Position numbers and translations under genes: made by a program. From JBDHUW01 sp964642385 (GTDB lineage: Bacteria > Patescibacteriota > Gracilibacteria > Absconditabacterales > Absconditicoccaceae), in assembly GCA_964642385.1 (NCBI GenBank), contig CAZXON010000004.1, positions 12,665-76,664 of the forward strand: a DNA stretch of 64,000 bases, given 5' to 3'. Under the pieces are notes generated by a model. It was not told the DNA's origin and made no database searches. It saw only the letters and a program-made list of their open reading frames with translations. Positions 11,603 through 21,753 of this stretch are shown in pieces. Numbering within the stretch: the first letter of the stretch is position 1; every line of letters begins with the position of its first letter.

Positions 11603-12541
11603 ATGAAACAATTGAAGATAGGAGCACATATATCTATTGCGGGTGGTTTACATTATGCTTTTCAAAGATCTGCTGAAATAGGTGGAACATCATTGCAAAT
11701 TTTTGCAAAATCACCTAGAGGATGGAATTTCCCTTCTTATACGCCAGATGATTTTGCTCTTGCAAGAGAGCGAAGAGAAACTTATAAGCAAGATGGTGGA
11801 CTTATTCATGCAAACTATCTAGCAAATCTTTCTAAAGACCCTGCCGATTGTCAAAACGATATAAAAAGTATCATTCATGATTTTTATGTGGGGCATGAGA
11901 CCTGATTTGATGCGATAAATATCCACATAGGGAAACAAAAATGATTTGCAACAAAAGATGAGGCGTTCGTTAATATGACAAAAAATGCAACATATATACT
12001 TGAACACAACAAAAAACGTGGTTATACACCTTTGTTTCTCTTTGAGATCACAGCAGGCCAGGGGAGTGAATTGTGAAGTACATTAGAAGAACTATGATAT
12101 TTTTACAAAAATTATTTACACGATCTACCTATAAAGTTTTGTTTTGACACAGCTCATGCGTGGGGTGCGTGAAATGATCTTGGGGATTGGGATAGTATCG
12201 TACAGAAACGAGACGATCTTATATGAATAGAAAATCTCTATGCGTTTCATATAAATGATGCAAAAGTAGCTATGTGATCTCATTTAGATAGACATGCACC
12301 TTTGGGAAGATGAGCAATTGGTCGATTAGCATTGTCACAAATCATTCAACGAGCTTGAAAAAACAATACATGATTATATTTGGAAACTACTGACCCTGAT
12401 TTATGGCCAGAAGAGATTCAACATTTAAGGGATATTATTCGTTGAGAAACTTGAGTGGTTGAACAATTACATAAAACACACCATCAAACAGATCTGTTAA
12501 AAAAATTCCAACAAAACGGTTCGCAGTCTTTATTTTGATAA
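11603..12541 (+). CDS. nfo: Endonuclease IV (AP endonuclease), 312 aa
   Basis: Cleaves DNA 5' of abasic sites in base excision repair, using three zinc ions in a TIM barrel. Seen: IGAHISIAGGLHYAF, LQIFAKSPRGW, IHANYLANL, INIHIGK, LFEITAGQGSELG (metal-binding Glu), KFCFDTAHAWGAG, YAFHINDAK, LDRHAPLGRGAIG and a final LETTDP. All Nfo blocks are present in order and length is normal. Stop is TAA; the ruvC ATG follows after 6 nt. Confidence 0.96.
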
Positions 12542-12547
12542 TTTAAC

Positions 12548-13018
12548 ATGTTTCTGGGTATTGATCCTTGAATTCGCAAATTGGGGTATGCTCTCATTGA
12601 TGATAATGGGAAGATTATTGATGCATGAATCCTTTTGCAGGATATGAAAAGTCCGACAAGAAATGATCAATTTTCTAGGTTGTACAATATTTATAGTTTC
12701 TTTTTAGAAATGTTTACAACCTATAATATCAAAAAAATGGCTATTGAAAAGCTTTTTTTTAGTTCTTGGAACCAATCGAATGCTGAATTTGTCTATGGAG
12801 TAAGGGGAGTGCTCATTGCGTTGTGATACGAACATAATGTGTGACTTGTGGAATATGCACCAGTAGAATTGAAAAAATATATTACAGGAAATGGGAAAGC
12901 AGGTAAACCATTGATGCAATCTACAATCATGAAGTTATTCCAATTGCGTGAAAATCCAGCATATCATGATACAGCAGATGCTTTGGGGTTGGCATATTTA
13001 GCATGGAAAAAGAAATAA
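12548..13018 (+). CDS. ruvC: Crossover junction endodeoxyribonuclease RuvC, 156 aa
   Basis: Resolves Holliday junctions together with RuvAB. Seen: FLGIDPG (first catalytic Asp), MAIEKLFF (Glu), VEYAPVELKKYITGNGKAGK, and HDTADALGLAYLAW with the final catalytic Asp pair. Length matches the family. It forms a DNA-repair pair with nfo upstream. No ruvA or ruvB in the window. Confidence 0.96.
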
Positions 13019-13083
13019 GATAGAGTTTTTTTCTGGTTCTATAGGTTGATTTTTGTTTGCTAATCAGTAATACTTGTTGGTAC

Positions 13084-13158
13084 GATCCCGTCGTTCAATG
13101 GATAGGACACGGTTTTGCGAAAACCGTAATATGAGTTCGATTCTCATCGGGGTCACCA
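13084..13158 (+). tRNA. tRNA-Arg, anticodon GCG, CCA encoded
   Basis: Full cloverleaf: acceptor GATCCCG pairs with CGGGGTC, D-arm GTTC/GGAC, anticodon arm CGGTT-TTGCGAA-AACCG, T-arm ATGAG-TTCGATT-CTCAT, discriminator A73 and encoded CCA. The D-loop has A at position 20, an arginine identity element. Bacteria normally read CGU, CGC and CGA with an ICG (ACG) tRNA. G34 here limits reading to CGC and CGU, which fits loss of CGA from the arginine box. Confidence 0.95.
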
Positions 13159-13181
13159 TAAAATAAAATTGACGTTAAAAC

Positions 13182-13244
13182 TGCCCGAAGGGCATCGACC
13201 GCTCAAGCTTTGGTTCGTCACTAGAGCGTAGATAGTCGGTCGAT
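13182..13244 (+). other. Tandem-hairpin element, copy 3
   Basis: Just after the tRNA-Arg gene: hairpin TGCCC-GAA-GGGCA, then an adjoining long-range stem ATCGACCG...CGGTCGAT enclosing an inner GCTC...GAGC stem and the sequence CGTAGATAGT. The same two-hairpin layout occurs at 58965-59030 (sharing CGTAGATAGT) and on the minus strand at 52004-52072. No T-run follows directly here. Either a terminator-like processing element or a small structured RNA. Confidence 0.5.
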
Positions 13245-13278
13245 TATAAAATTGTTTTATAGATACAACATTTTTCTA

Positions 13279-14055
13279 ATGTATTCAGAACTTTGTGAAA
13301 AACTATTTGAACAAAATGCTAATAATTATGTAGCAGTATTTAACGAGTTAGATAAGTACCTTGATGGATTTGTGTGAACTGAGAAATTTTTGCCTTACAA
13401 TGAAAAAATCAAAGAAATAGCCAAAGGTACTACGAAAGTATCACTGTTTATAAAAAAGTATCAAACAAAATTGAAATATTTTGGTGAGCTCAGAAACCAT
13501 ATCGCACATGGGTTTAAGTTGGATGGGAAGCACTATGCTATCCCAAGTTACCATGCTTTAGATGAGTTGAGAAAATTTAAAGATGCAATCATGAAACCTG
13601 TTACAATTGGAGCTGTTTTTAAAAAACAAGTTTTTTCATGTCTAACAACAGATTCACTTGCGGAAATTATGCAATCTATGAGAAATTTTCATTATACCCA
13701 TGTGCCGGTATATAATGAACAACGCGAATTACAATGATTACTTACACATGGAGTGCTTTGTGATTGGTTAGCTTCACAAAAAATGTTGTCTAATACTTCA
13801 CTTGATAATATTCACATTAGTGATTTAGATCTGTCTTTGGGAAACGAAAGGCATGAAATGGTTGCAGAAAGCACCTCGCTTTTCTCTATTCCATCAATGT
13901 TTGAACATAAAAGTTCTCAGGAAAATTGATTTAATCAAAGAAGATTGGGCGCTTTATTGATCACTGAAAATGGTAATGCGAGTGAAACATTAACTGGACT
14001 TATCACAACATTCGATTTGCCAATCATAACGCAATACGCATTTGTAGAGGAGTAA
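13279..14055 (+). CDS. CBS-domain protein with N-terminal helical domain, 258 aa
   Basis: The N-terminal 110 residues contain FGELRNHIAHGFKLDGKHYAIPS, an RNHIAH motif like that of HEPN/DUF86-type helical domains. A pair of CBS-like segments follows (TTDSLAEIMQSMRNFHYTHVPVY; RRLGALLITENG...TGLITTFDL), usually sensors of adenosyl nucleotides. No catalytic domain is attached, so it may regulate a partner. It lies between tRNA-Arg and pheS. Function unknown. Confidence 0.75.
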
Positions 14056-14077
14056 TTTTATGTATTTAGTATAGAAT

Positions 14078-15103
14078 ATGGATATTGCTAGTATACAACA
14101 ACATTTTTCCAAAGCGCAAGATCTTCCAGCTCTAGAGGCGCTCTATGAAAAATATTTGGGAAAACAATGAGAGATTTCAAAGGCAAATAAGGAATTGGCT
14201 ACTCTTTCTTTGGAAGAAAAAAAAACACAGTGACAAGAAATTCAAGCGCTAAGACAGCAAATACAAGATTTTTATGATGAGAAAAAAAATATCTTACAAA
14301 AAGCAGTCTTTGAAAGAGCAATGGAAAATGAAGTGGTAGATTATTCTATGTCATATGATCTTCAAAAACAGGGATTCATGCACGTCCTCCAAAAAGAGAG
14401 AAGGAGAATCGAGGAAATCGCATCTAGTTTGGGTTATAGTATCTATTATGGGGATGAGGTTGTAAGTAAATTTGAAAATTTCTATTCAGTAAATATTCCG
14501 CCAACACATCCTTCAACCGAAATCCATGATACATTTTTCCTTCACCAAGATGATTGATCTTGAGAGAACCTAGTTTTGAGAACGCAAACCTCATCCATGC
14601 AAAACCATATTTTAAAAAAGTTTGGCGCGCCAGTGAGGGTTGTTATCCCTGGAAAGGTATATAGAAATGAAAATACTGATGCATCCCATGATACTGTTTT
14701 TTGGCAACTAGAAGGAATCGTTGTAGATAAGGGGATTTCTCTTGCGAACTTAAAAGGAAGTATGCAACAAATGTTATCTGAGATCTTTGAAAAAGAAGTA
14801 AAATTGCGTATGAGACCATCTTTTTTCCCATTTGTCGAGCCAGGTTTAGAGATAGATGCAGGTTGCCCTCTTTGCGATCAAAAATGATGTTCTCTTTGTA
14901 AACAAACATGATGGATAGAAATTCTGGGTGCTGGCATGATTCACCCCCATGTTTTGGAACTATGAGGCATAGATCCGTCTATATATAGCGGTTTTGCATT
15001 CGGTTTCGGGATAAGTCGTATCGTTGCTATAAAGTATGGTATCAAAGATATCCGCTATTTCACAAATGGGGATCTAAAATTCTTACAATCAGTGTGAAGC
15101 TAA
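14078..15103 (+). CDS. pheS: Phenylalanine-tRNA ligase alpha subunit, 341 aa
   Basis: Class II synthetase catalytic subunit. Seen: N-terminal coiled coil, HPSTEIHDTFF, LRTQTSSMQ, VVIPGKVYRNENTDASHD (motif 2), RPSFFPFVEPGLEID, a CPLCDQKGCSLCKQTGW zinc-like insertion found in many PheS proteins, and the motif 3 end GIDPSIYSGFAFGFGISRI. pheT does not follow, so alpha and beta genes are separated. A rho-independent terminator lies right after the stop. Confidence 0.96.
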
Positions 15104-15126
15104 AATATGTGTTGAAGTACAAAGAA

Positions 15127-15160
15127 AGCGAGGTATAACACCCCGCTTTTTTTATTTTTT
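15127..15160 (+). terminator. Rho-independent terminator after pheS
   Basis: Stem AGCGAGG / CCCCGCT (one mismatch) with a 7-nt loop followed by a run of T. It lies between the convergent pheS and 15152-15577 genes. Confidence 0.8.
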
Positions 15161-15577
15161 CCCCATGGTTGTTATGACCTGATCAGCATAAAATCTTTTG
15201 ACCAATACCGTATATTCATATCGGTAGTTTTTTCTTTTTTGCCAGAGTTCTTGAATTTGCTCTCGATTTAACCCATCAAATCCTTCTTTTTTTTCTAACA
15301 GGGAAACTAGATGATCCGGTGCTTTAAACAAGTCAACAGAGATTTTTAATTCTGTTAGTTGCTCGTTCTCAGGCAGTGAGGATTCGTCATTTGATGATTT
15401 TTTTACCCAAGGAGAATCTTCTTTAATTTTTACCACAACCTTTATTTCCCTATCAATAAACTGACCAGGGTAGCTAGGAGAAGGAAAATTTTCTTTTCCT
15501 TTTCTTACTGCATTTTGCACAAAAGCTTCTCTTTGAGTAAGCTCTACGCTCTCTTTTTTTTGTTTTGTTGGTTTCAT
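15152..15577 (-). CDS. Conserved-looking hypothetical protein, 141 aa
   Basis: Not recognised. A charged soluble protein beginning MKPTKQKKESVELTQREAF, with a predicted alpha/beta middle (DREIKVVVKIKEDSPWVKK; LKISVDLFKAPDHLVSLLE) and ending YEYTVLVKRFYADQVITTMG. No signal peptide and no TGA codon. It converges on pheS, its end overlapping the terminator. Codon use and composition look like a real gene. Confidence 0.65.
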   Translation of the reverse strand: MKPTKQKKESVELTQREAFVQNAVRKGKENFPSPSYPGQFIDREIKVVVKIKEDSPWVKKSSNDESSLPENEQLTELKISVDLFKAPDHLVSLLEKKEGFDGLNREQIQELWQKRKNYRYEYTVLVKRFYADQVITTMGKK

Positions 15578-15692
15578 TTTTGTATTTTTTTTTAATTTAT
15601 TGGTTTATGTATAAATACTATAGTTATAAAAGCTTGCATTACAACAGAAAACATGTATAATATGCCTAAATTTATTTCTCCATGTGTTACCC

Positions 15693-17834
15693 ATGAGATC
15701 AATCTTGAAATTTATTATCAATATCTTATTGCTGGTCGGTATTATCTGGCTACTTATTAAGTTCACTCCTATTGATGATCGAGTAAAAACACTATGGACT
15801 CAAAAGAATAGTACAATTATTACTATAGATTGATCAGGAAATAAAATTGACACAAGTTGCCAAACTCCACGATGAGTTAAGATACCAAATGGTTGAACAA
15901 TTTTTGCATACAAGTGATTATGACCAACAAAAGATTGACTGTGTGAAGAGGAAATTAGAACATGTGAAAAAGGTACATTAAATGGCACATTTACTTATCC
16001 TTCGTGTTTAGACAACTATAATCAGAACACGAATTCTCAAACACAATCGGGGCTTTGGATGCCTGATCAAGAAACTCCTACCATAGCACAAAATGGTGCG
16101 TCTTGTAAAACTCCTCGATGACAAACCATCAAAAATGGAAGTTATATTGTATCATATCAATCTCCGTCATCTTGTACATTTCAAAGAAGAATGTGTGTAG
16201 ATGGAGAGTTGTTTGGTGATTTCAAATATAATTATTGTATTTTGCCGACATATTTTTCTGCTCCTCAAAATACTAACGAACTTGTTTATGATGATAGTTC
16301 TTTAGATGCAAATTCAATAGAAGAATCTCCATATTCTGTTTGATCTGCTTGGCAATATGCACAAGTGAATTATGGATGAACTAACTCTACACAAACATTG
16401 CCTTCTGATTATCGGAATGAAAATGAAAAAAGTGGTGTGGCTGTGATTTCATCAGCTCCTTGAACAGCAAAGACATCATCACCCAAAACTTATGCAACTC
16501 CCAAAGATACCTCAAGCACAGCTTATTATGACCTCACACAAAGAGGGTGTACAACACCATGGGGAACATTCGTAGATCATGGACAATACATAATTGCTTA
16601 TAAAACAAGCACGCCTGCAACATGACGTTCTTGTATATATGAAAGAAGATCATGTAATTATGGCAAATTATCAGGTAGTTTTACTGCGTCAAAGTGTACT
16701 TCTCAAGCAAAAAAATATACAAGCACATCTTGGACGGAATGAAATGAATCATATGTGCAACCATCTACTCCAAAACGTCTAGCAGCCTGTAAGTTGCCTC
16801 GATGAGGTTATATTGGAGATTGATCGTATGTAAAAGCCTATAAATATAGCAACTCTTCATATGCGAATGCTTGTCAGTGAGAGTATAGATTTTGTCGTAA
16901 TGGTATCCTGGATGGAACATATACAAAAAGCTCTTGTGTGTTAGTAAACACTTATGTTTCTGCAAAAAATTGTTCATTGCCACGATGATGAAGCATTGCG
17001 GATGGTCAATCTGTTGTAGCATATTCATCTCGAATGGGAAATTGTGCCTCACAAACTAGAACTTGTTATGACGGTTACCTAAATGGATCATATCAATATG
17101 TAAATTGTACAAATTCTACTACAACCGCTAGATGTTCACTACCACGATGAGGAAGTATATCGGATGGTCAATCTATTGTTGCATATGCATCTCCATCGAG
17201 TAATTGTGAAAGAAGACAAACTAGAACGTGTTCTGATGGGTATTTAAATGGATCGTATCAGTATGCTAATTGTACAAATCCTACATATGCTAGATGTTCA
17301 CTACCACGATGAGGAAGTATATCGGATGGTCAATCTGTCCTTGCATATGCATCTCCAACGGGTGACTGTGCTCTAAAACAAACTAGAACGTGTTCTGATG
17401 GGTATTTAAATGGATCGTATCAGTATGCTAATTGTACAAATCCTACATATGCTAGATGTTCACTACCACGATGAGGAAGTATATCGGATGGTCAATCTGT
17501 CCTTGCATATGCATCTCCAACGGGTGACTGTGCTCTAAAACAAACTAGAACGTGTTCTGATGGGTATTTAAATGGATCATACCAATATAGCTCTTGCAGA
17601 AATACAACACCAGATATCTCAATGCCTGATATATATAGCAATTGGCAAAATTTAGGACGATTAAATGAAGCTCCTGATAGCAGTATGGACACATGTAATA
17701 GTGATATTCAAAATAAGTATACATGTTCTACGAATGAATCAAGAACTTGTGTTGATTATGAAAAAGTAGAGGATGATTGTTGTATTTCAGGTCGTGCAAA
17801 GTATCAAAAAAGGAGTATAGAGTGCGTACAATAA
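15693..17834 (+). CDS. Secreted/anchored Cys-rich tandem-repeat protein, 713 aa
   Basis: N-terminal signal anchor (MRSILKFIINILLLVGIIWLL), then eight degenerate repeats of the type C-x-x-P-W-G-x-x-I-x-x-G-x-x-V-x-A-Y ... C ... T-R-T-C-x-x-G-x-L-x-G-x-Y ... C. The last repeats have a period of 54 residues (162 bp) and two are nearly identical in DNA. Even Cys spacing suggests disulfide-stabilised extracellular modules. At the P-x-G position seven repeats use CGA and one uses TGG (16560), key evidence for CGA = Trp. The ATG at 15693 opens the hydrophobic segment. Possible adhesin; role inferred from architecture only. Terminator follows. Confidence 0.85.
17131..17616 (+). repeat. 162-bp tandem repeats inside the Cys-rich gene
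   Basis: Units start at 17131, 17293 and 17455, each with GATGTTCACTACCACGATGA. The second and third units are identical over roughly the first 120 bases before diverging, pointing to recent duplication or gene conversion. Confidence 0.9.
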
Positions 17835-17867
17835 AATTTCATAATATAAATTTACTTGTATATAAGA

Positions 17868-17893
17868 AAGTGTCGATAGAGGCACTTTTTTTA
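17868..17893 (+). terminator. Rho-independent terminator after Cys-rich gene
   Basis: Stem AAGTGTC / GGCACTT with a 6-nt loop and a following T-run, 33 nt after the stop codon. Confidence 0.75.
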
Positions 17894-17957
17894 TAAATAA
17901 ATAAAAAAATCATAACAAACATTGCAAAATCATCTGGAAAATGTACTAATAGATACA

Positions 17958-19061
17958 ATGCCAATACTAATTTCTTGAGTTTTACTCGTTTTATATGGAA
18001 TAGCTGCAGTGTATAGCGTAAGTATTCACGAGTCTTTTGTATATTCAATAAAATATTTAGATGATGCGACAAATTATTTTTATTTTACTAGACACTTGTG
18101 GAACATACTTTTTTCAATTATTGCCGCATTGGTAGTTTATAAAGTACCTTTAAACTTTTTTAAAAAATATAAAAATATAATTTTTGTTGGGTTGTTGGTG
18201 TTTCAATTGCTTGTTTTCGTGCCAGGTATTAGTCTAGAGTTACAATGAGCAAGCTGATGGATAAAAATTCCTTGATATGGAACAATTCAACCATCTGAAT
18301 TTTTTAAGTTATGATTTGTTGTGTTTTTTGCATGACGATTATATAGAAAAAAATCTATCTTGCAGGAAAAAAGAGGATATCTTTCATATCTTATCTTTGT
18401 GTCGTTTATAGGCTTACTTTTTTTACAAATACCAGATCTGGGAACGCTACTTGTGATAGCAATATTGAGCGTTGTCATGTACTGGTATGCAGGCTGAAGA
18501 GCCAAACATTTGGCTTTGATGATTTTGGGTATCTGATTTGTAGGGCTTATAATATGATGGCAGATTCCTTATATTAAGGCAAGATTACAATATTTCATAA
18601 ATCCTGCTGTAGATAGCCGTAATCAAACTATTTGATATCAAACAGAAAATGCACTTGTTGCAGTTGGCGCATGAGGACTGCTCGGTAACGGGTACGGAAA
18701 GTGATTGCAGAAGTTTTGATTTATCCCAGAAGCACAAAGTGATTTTATTTTTGCAGCATTTTCAGAGGAGATGGGATTTTTAGGCAATCTCTTCATGCTT
18801 TTTTTGTTTGGATACATTGCATATGTGTTTTTGCGTGAACTACCAAATGTAAGAGATGATTATACAAGGATCTTTGGGGTGTGAATTTTGGCGACAATAT
18901 TTATACAAATGTTTGTGAATGTCGGTGTAAACATAAAGATTTTGCCGTTAACTTGATTAACATTACCTTTTATAAGCACATGAGGGACTGCACTGATGGT
19001 AAACTTTATTCAATTAACATTGTTATATAAAATTATTTATAAAAAAGAACGTATCACATAA
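17958..19061 (+). CDS. FtsW/RodA/SpoVE family peptidoglycan polymerase, 367 aa
   Basis: SEDS-family glycosyltransferase that polymerises lipid II with a partner PBP. About ten membrane helices; diagnostic segments PGYGTIQPSEFFKLGFVVF, LQIPDLGTLLVI, GLLGNGYGKGLQKFGFIPEAQSDFIFAAFSEEMGF and NIKILPLTGLTLPFISTGGTAL. The EAQSDFIFA block and the NVGVNIKILP end suit FtsW/RodA equally, so I leave the symbol blank. Next gene begins 2 nt after its stop. Confidence 0.92.
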
Positions 19062-19063
19062 CC

Positions 19064-19864
19064 ATGGCCACACCAATAACTTTTGACAAGAACTGATTTT
19101 TGACCCTGGGGGAGTATGATACTCTGTGAAAAGAGTATACTCGTTCATTTTATGGATATTCGTATGTCGATTATGATCATACTGTTTTGTTATTTGAAAA
19201 AGGTAAGATTGTTCCAAAGCAATGGAAGGATATATGATCTACACAACAGATTTTGAGATATAGACAGCAATATACCTCATATTCTGAGCATATAGATATT
19301 GAAACGCTAAAGGCGTGATTTAATATCTTATATACAAATGATAATTTGATTCTAAAAATTATGACAAAACACGACAAAGTTGTTGAAGAATTTATAGATC
19401 AAAATAAACTGTTTGTTGAAACAGGAATATATGAATTTTTAGATGAGTACTGTGATGATAAAAATATTGTTACATATTTGTTTGGTATGCTCTTAGCCCA
19501 TGGAAAGTGGGCTGTGAAAAATAAAGTTCTCTATCCAGTAAAATTAGTATTACCATTAACATCTTCTTTGTTTGGACAAAAAGGGAATATAGAAAAAATA
19601 TTTGCTCGTTTGCATGCGTTAAAATTGGCTCATTCATTTGGATTTTACTATTCATCAACGTATGAGTATTGCCAAGCAGTCTTTTATGACCCAATTTTGT
19701 TAAAACAATGGCAAAAACGACTTTCTGATGCATTATCCCTTGAAAAAAACAGTTGAAGTGATTATACAAGGAAAGCACATGAGGCCTTGCAAGAATATGC
19801 TTGCAGTGGAGGAGTATGTATAGATTGGAAATTTGATTTGTTACAAGTACTACCTTGTGATTAA
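19064..19864 (+). CDS. Hypothetical protein downstream of FtsW/RodA, 266 aa
   Basis: Not recognised. A soluble, aromatic-rich protein with four in-frame TGA. Notable segments: FFLDEYCDD-like region near residue 110, LFGMLLAHGKWAVKNKVLYP, IFARLHALKLAHSFGFYY and a Cys-containing end (EYACSGGVCIDW...VLPCD). It starts 2 nt after the FtsW/RodA stop and ends 11 nt before tRNA-Trp, so it is cotranscribed with the former. The middle vaguely recalls LAGLIDADG-type folds, but no active-site motif is evident. Confidence 0.65.
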
Positions 19865-19875
19865 CATTGCCTTAT

Positions 19876-19950
19876 AGGGCGTTGGTGTAATAGGTAACAC
19901 AACGGTCTTCGGAACCGTTATTGTGGGTTCAATCCCTGCACGCCCTGCCA
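19876..19950 (+). tRNA. tRNA with UCG anticodon on a tRNA-Trp body (reads CGA/CGG)
   Basis: Acceptor AGGGCGT/ACGCCCT, discriminator G73, CCA encoded. D-arm GTGT-AATAGGTA-ACAC, anticodon arm ACGGT-CTTCGGA-ACCGT (anticodon TCG), T-arm GTGG G-TTCAATC-CCTGC. The A1-U72 pair, G2-C71, G3-C70 and G73 match bacterial tRNA-Trp. The D-loop AATAGGTA has T at position 20, not the arginine-identity A20 seen in the tRNA at 13084. By anticodon alone it would be called Arg; by body it should be charged by TrpRS. This fits CGA/CGG = Trp. Confidence 0.9.
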
Positions 19951-19974
19951 CAAAAAATATCTTTGAAAATACAA

Positions 19975-20000
19975 AATAGCTCTCATGAGTTATTTTTTTT
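19975..20000 (+). terminator. Terminator after tRNA-Trp(UCG)
   Basis: Stem AATAGCTC / GAGTTATT around loop TCAT followed by eight T. It ends the plus-strand unit just before the convergent cotransporter gene. Confidence 0.75.
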
Positions 20001-20019
20001 AGATTAGAGGAAACATTTT

Positions 20020-21630
20020 TTATGCCTCCAAATATGCTATATGTCATCTTAGGAGCTCTTCACATGAAAGATAAACATAACGATTGGTCTTAAGAATCTC
20101 AGGAAGTAGACGAGTGTCTACATCTATATCATTTGCTTTTTCTGAGAGCATTTCAAGAAGTTCATCATCAGATGCCTGGATTGCTTCAATTGCGGTTTCA
20201 AGTAAAGCAATATTGCTTTCTTCTTCTCAACTATTTTTAATCTCATCAATATGATTGCTCGTTTTTTTGACAAGTTCTTGAAAAGAATAAAGGCTTTCAG
20301 CGGAGATCGGCGTGCTAATACTTTCGTCTTTTAAATTGATGATATGGTGTTGCACATCTTTCAGATTTTTACTACTTAGAATCGCATGCATGATAGCATC
20401 ATTTAGTGAGTGGATTCTGAGTGCTTGGTTTTCAGATAACTCACCCCTGTTTATTTTTATTATAAAATTCAATAACTCTCCTTCCATTTCTTTTATGGTG
20501 ATGTAATCTTTTTGGGTTTCGTGGGCATTATAAGCGTCTAAATATAAGATTTCGCGATTATATTCTTCAACTTCTTGAAGCATTCTTTTTACATCTTTGT
20601 CTATCGCAGAGATCATTTCTTCTGGTAAAGAGGTATTTACACTATGAATAGCAAGCTGTAAATCAGATTTTTTTGTCGGGAATATTTTATATAATACCTT
20701 TAAAAGCACTCATAAAAGAGGAGTCCAAACAACTACTAATATAAGATTAAACAGTGAGTGAAATGCGGAAAGCATAAAAAGGTTATTTTCGCTTTTGTTA
20801 TCCAATAAACGTATCAATCCGTCTTTTAAGTATGGATATAATAAAGTGACAATAAGGGTGGTTGAGAGATTAAAAATAAAATGACTCATTGCTACTTTCC
20901 TTTTTGCTGATTGCTGTGAGTTCGTTCCAAGTAATCCCATTATTGTTGTGCTCATTGCAGATCCCATATTCGCTCATATAACCAATCACAAAGACATATC
21001 TAATGTGATAATTCAAGCATTTAGTGCGGTCAAAATAATAATAATCACTCCTGTGCTAGTTTGCATGATTGTTGTAATTATCGCTCCAATCAAAACATAT
21101 CACCAAATAGAAAAATGAGAATATTGTTCCAAGGAAACACTATTTGCTATCGCTCCTACGCTATCTTTCATATACGAGAGTCCTAGGAAGAGTAATCAGA
21201 ATCAAATAATAAATTTTGCTATGTTAACAGCTTTTTCATTATGCCCAGAAAAAATAATAAGTAATCATCCAACTCAAATTATTGGTAATGCAAGCGCTTC
21301 TACATCAAATTTAAATCAAAAAAGTGTAATTAACCGTGGGGTTAGGGTGGTTCCTATGTTCGCTCAAACCACTACTCCAAGTGCATTAGCCAGTCCAATT
21401 ATTCATGCACCAACAAATCCTATAGTAAGCATCGTCACGATAGTACTACTTTGAAAAAAAAACGTTTGTAATAAACCTGTAAGCACACTTTTGATGCGCG
21501 TATTTGTGTTTTTTTGCAGGAATTTTTTAAGATGTCATTTCCCTAATTGAGCAATATTTTCTTCAAAAAGAAGCATCCCAAAAAGGAATATTCATAATCA
21601 TCCAACTAAATACCAATAATTTACTGCCAT
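20020..21630 (-). CDS. Na/Pi cotransporter family protein, 536 aa
   Basis: Membrane phosphate transporter of the NptA/COG1283 type. Seen: LVGGLGIFLFGMLLFEEN, TGLLQTFFFQSSTIVTMLTIGFV, GANIGTTLTP, GFGLLFLGLSYMKD, TSTGVIIIILTALNAG, a second GANMGSAMSTTIMGLLG, then a PhoU-like helical domain of about 190 residues. The QSS and GAN repeats are the inverted-repeat core of the family. The residue after LTP is CGG (21334-21336), where relatives have Trp (TAW-I/L-V...GFK). More than a dozen TGA are read as Gly, many at conserved Gly. Start chosen at MAVNYWYLVGG. Confidence 0.9.
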
Positions 21631-21702
21631 ATTTTTGTTTTTGTATCAAGGTAAAAATCCTTTGTAATCGTGTTTATAGTATACTGAAAAATCATTTATT
21701 TG

Positions 21703-21733
21703 CAAAAAAAGCACAGTTTATGGCCGTGCTTTT
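21703..21733 (-). terminator. Terminator of the DEAD-box gene
   Basis: On the minus strand AAAGCAC...GTGCTTTTTTT, directly 3' of the helicase gene. Confidence 0.65.
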
Positions 21734-21753
21734 CTATTTTATCTATGTTTTTT

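Noticed and set aside
17131..17616. CRISPR-like direct repeats
   Set aside because: The 162-bp units are in-frame protein repeats without spacers; no cas genes.
19876..19950. tRNA-Arg by anticodon
   Set aside because: Acceptor stem, G73 and D-loop follow tRNA-Trp and it lacks the arginine A20; context of CGA codons supports Trp.
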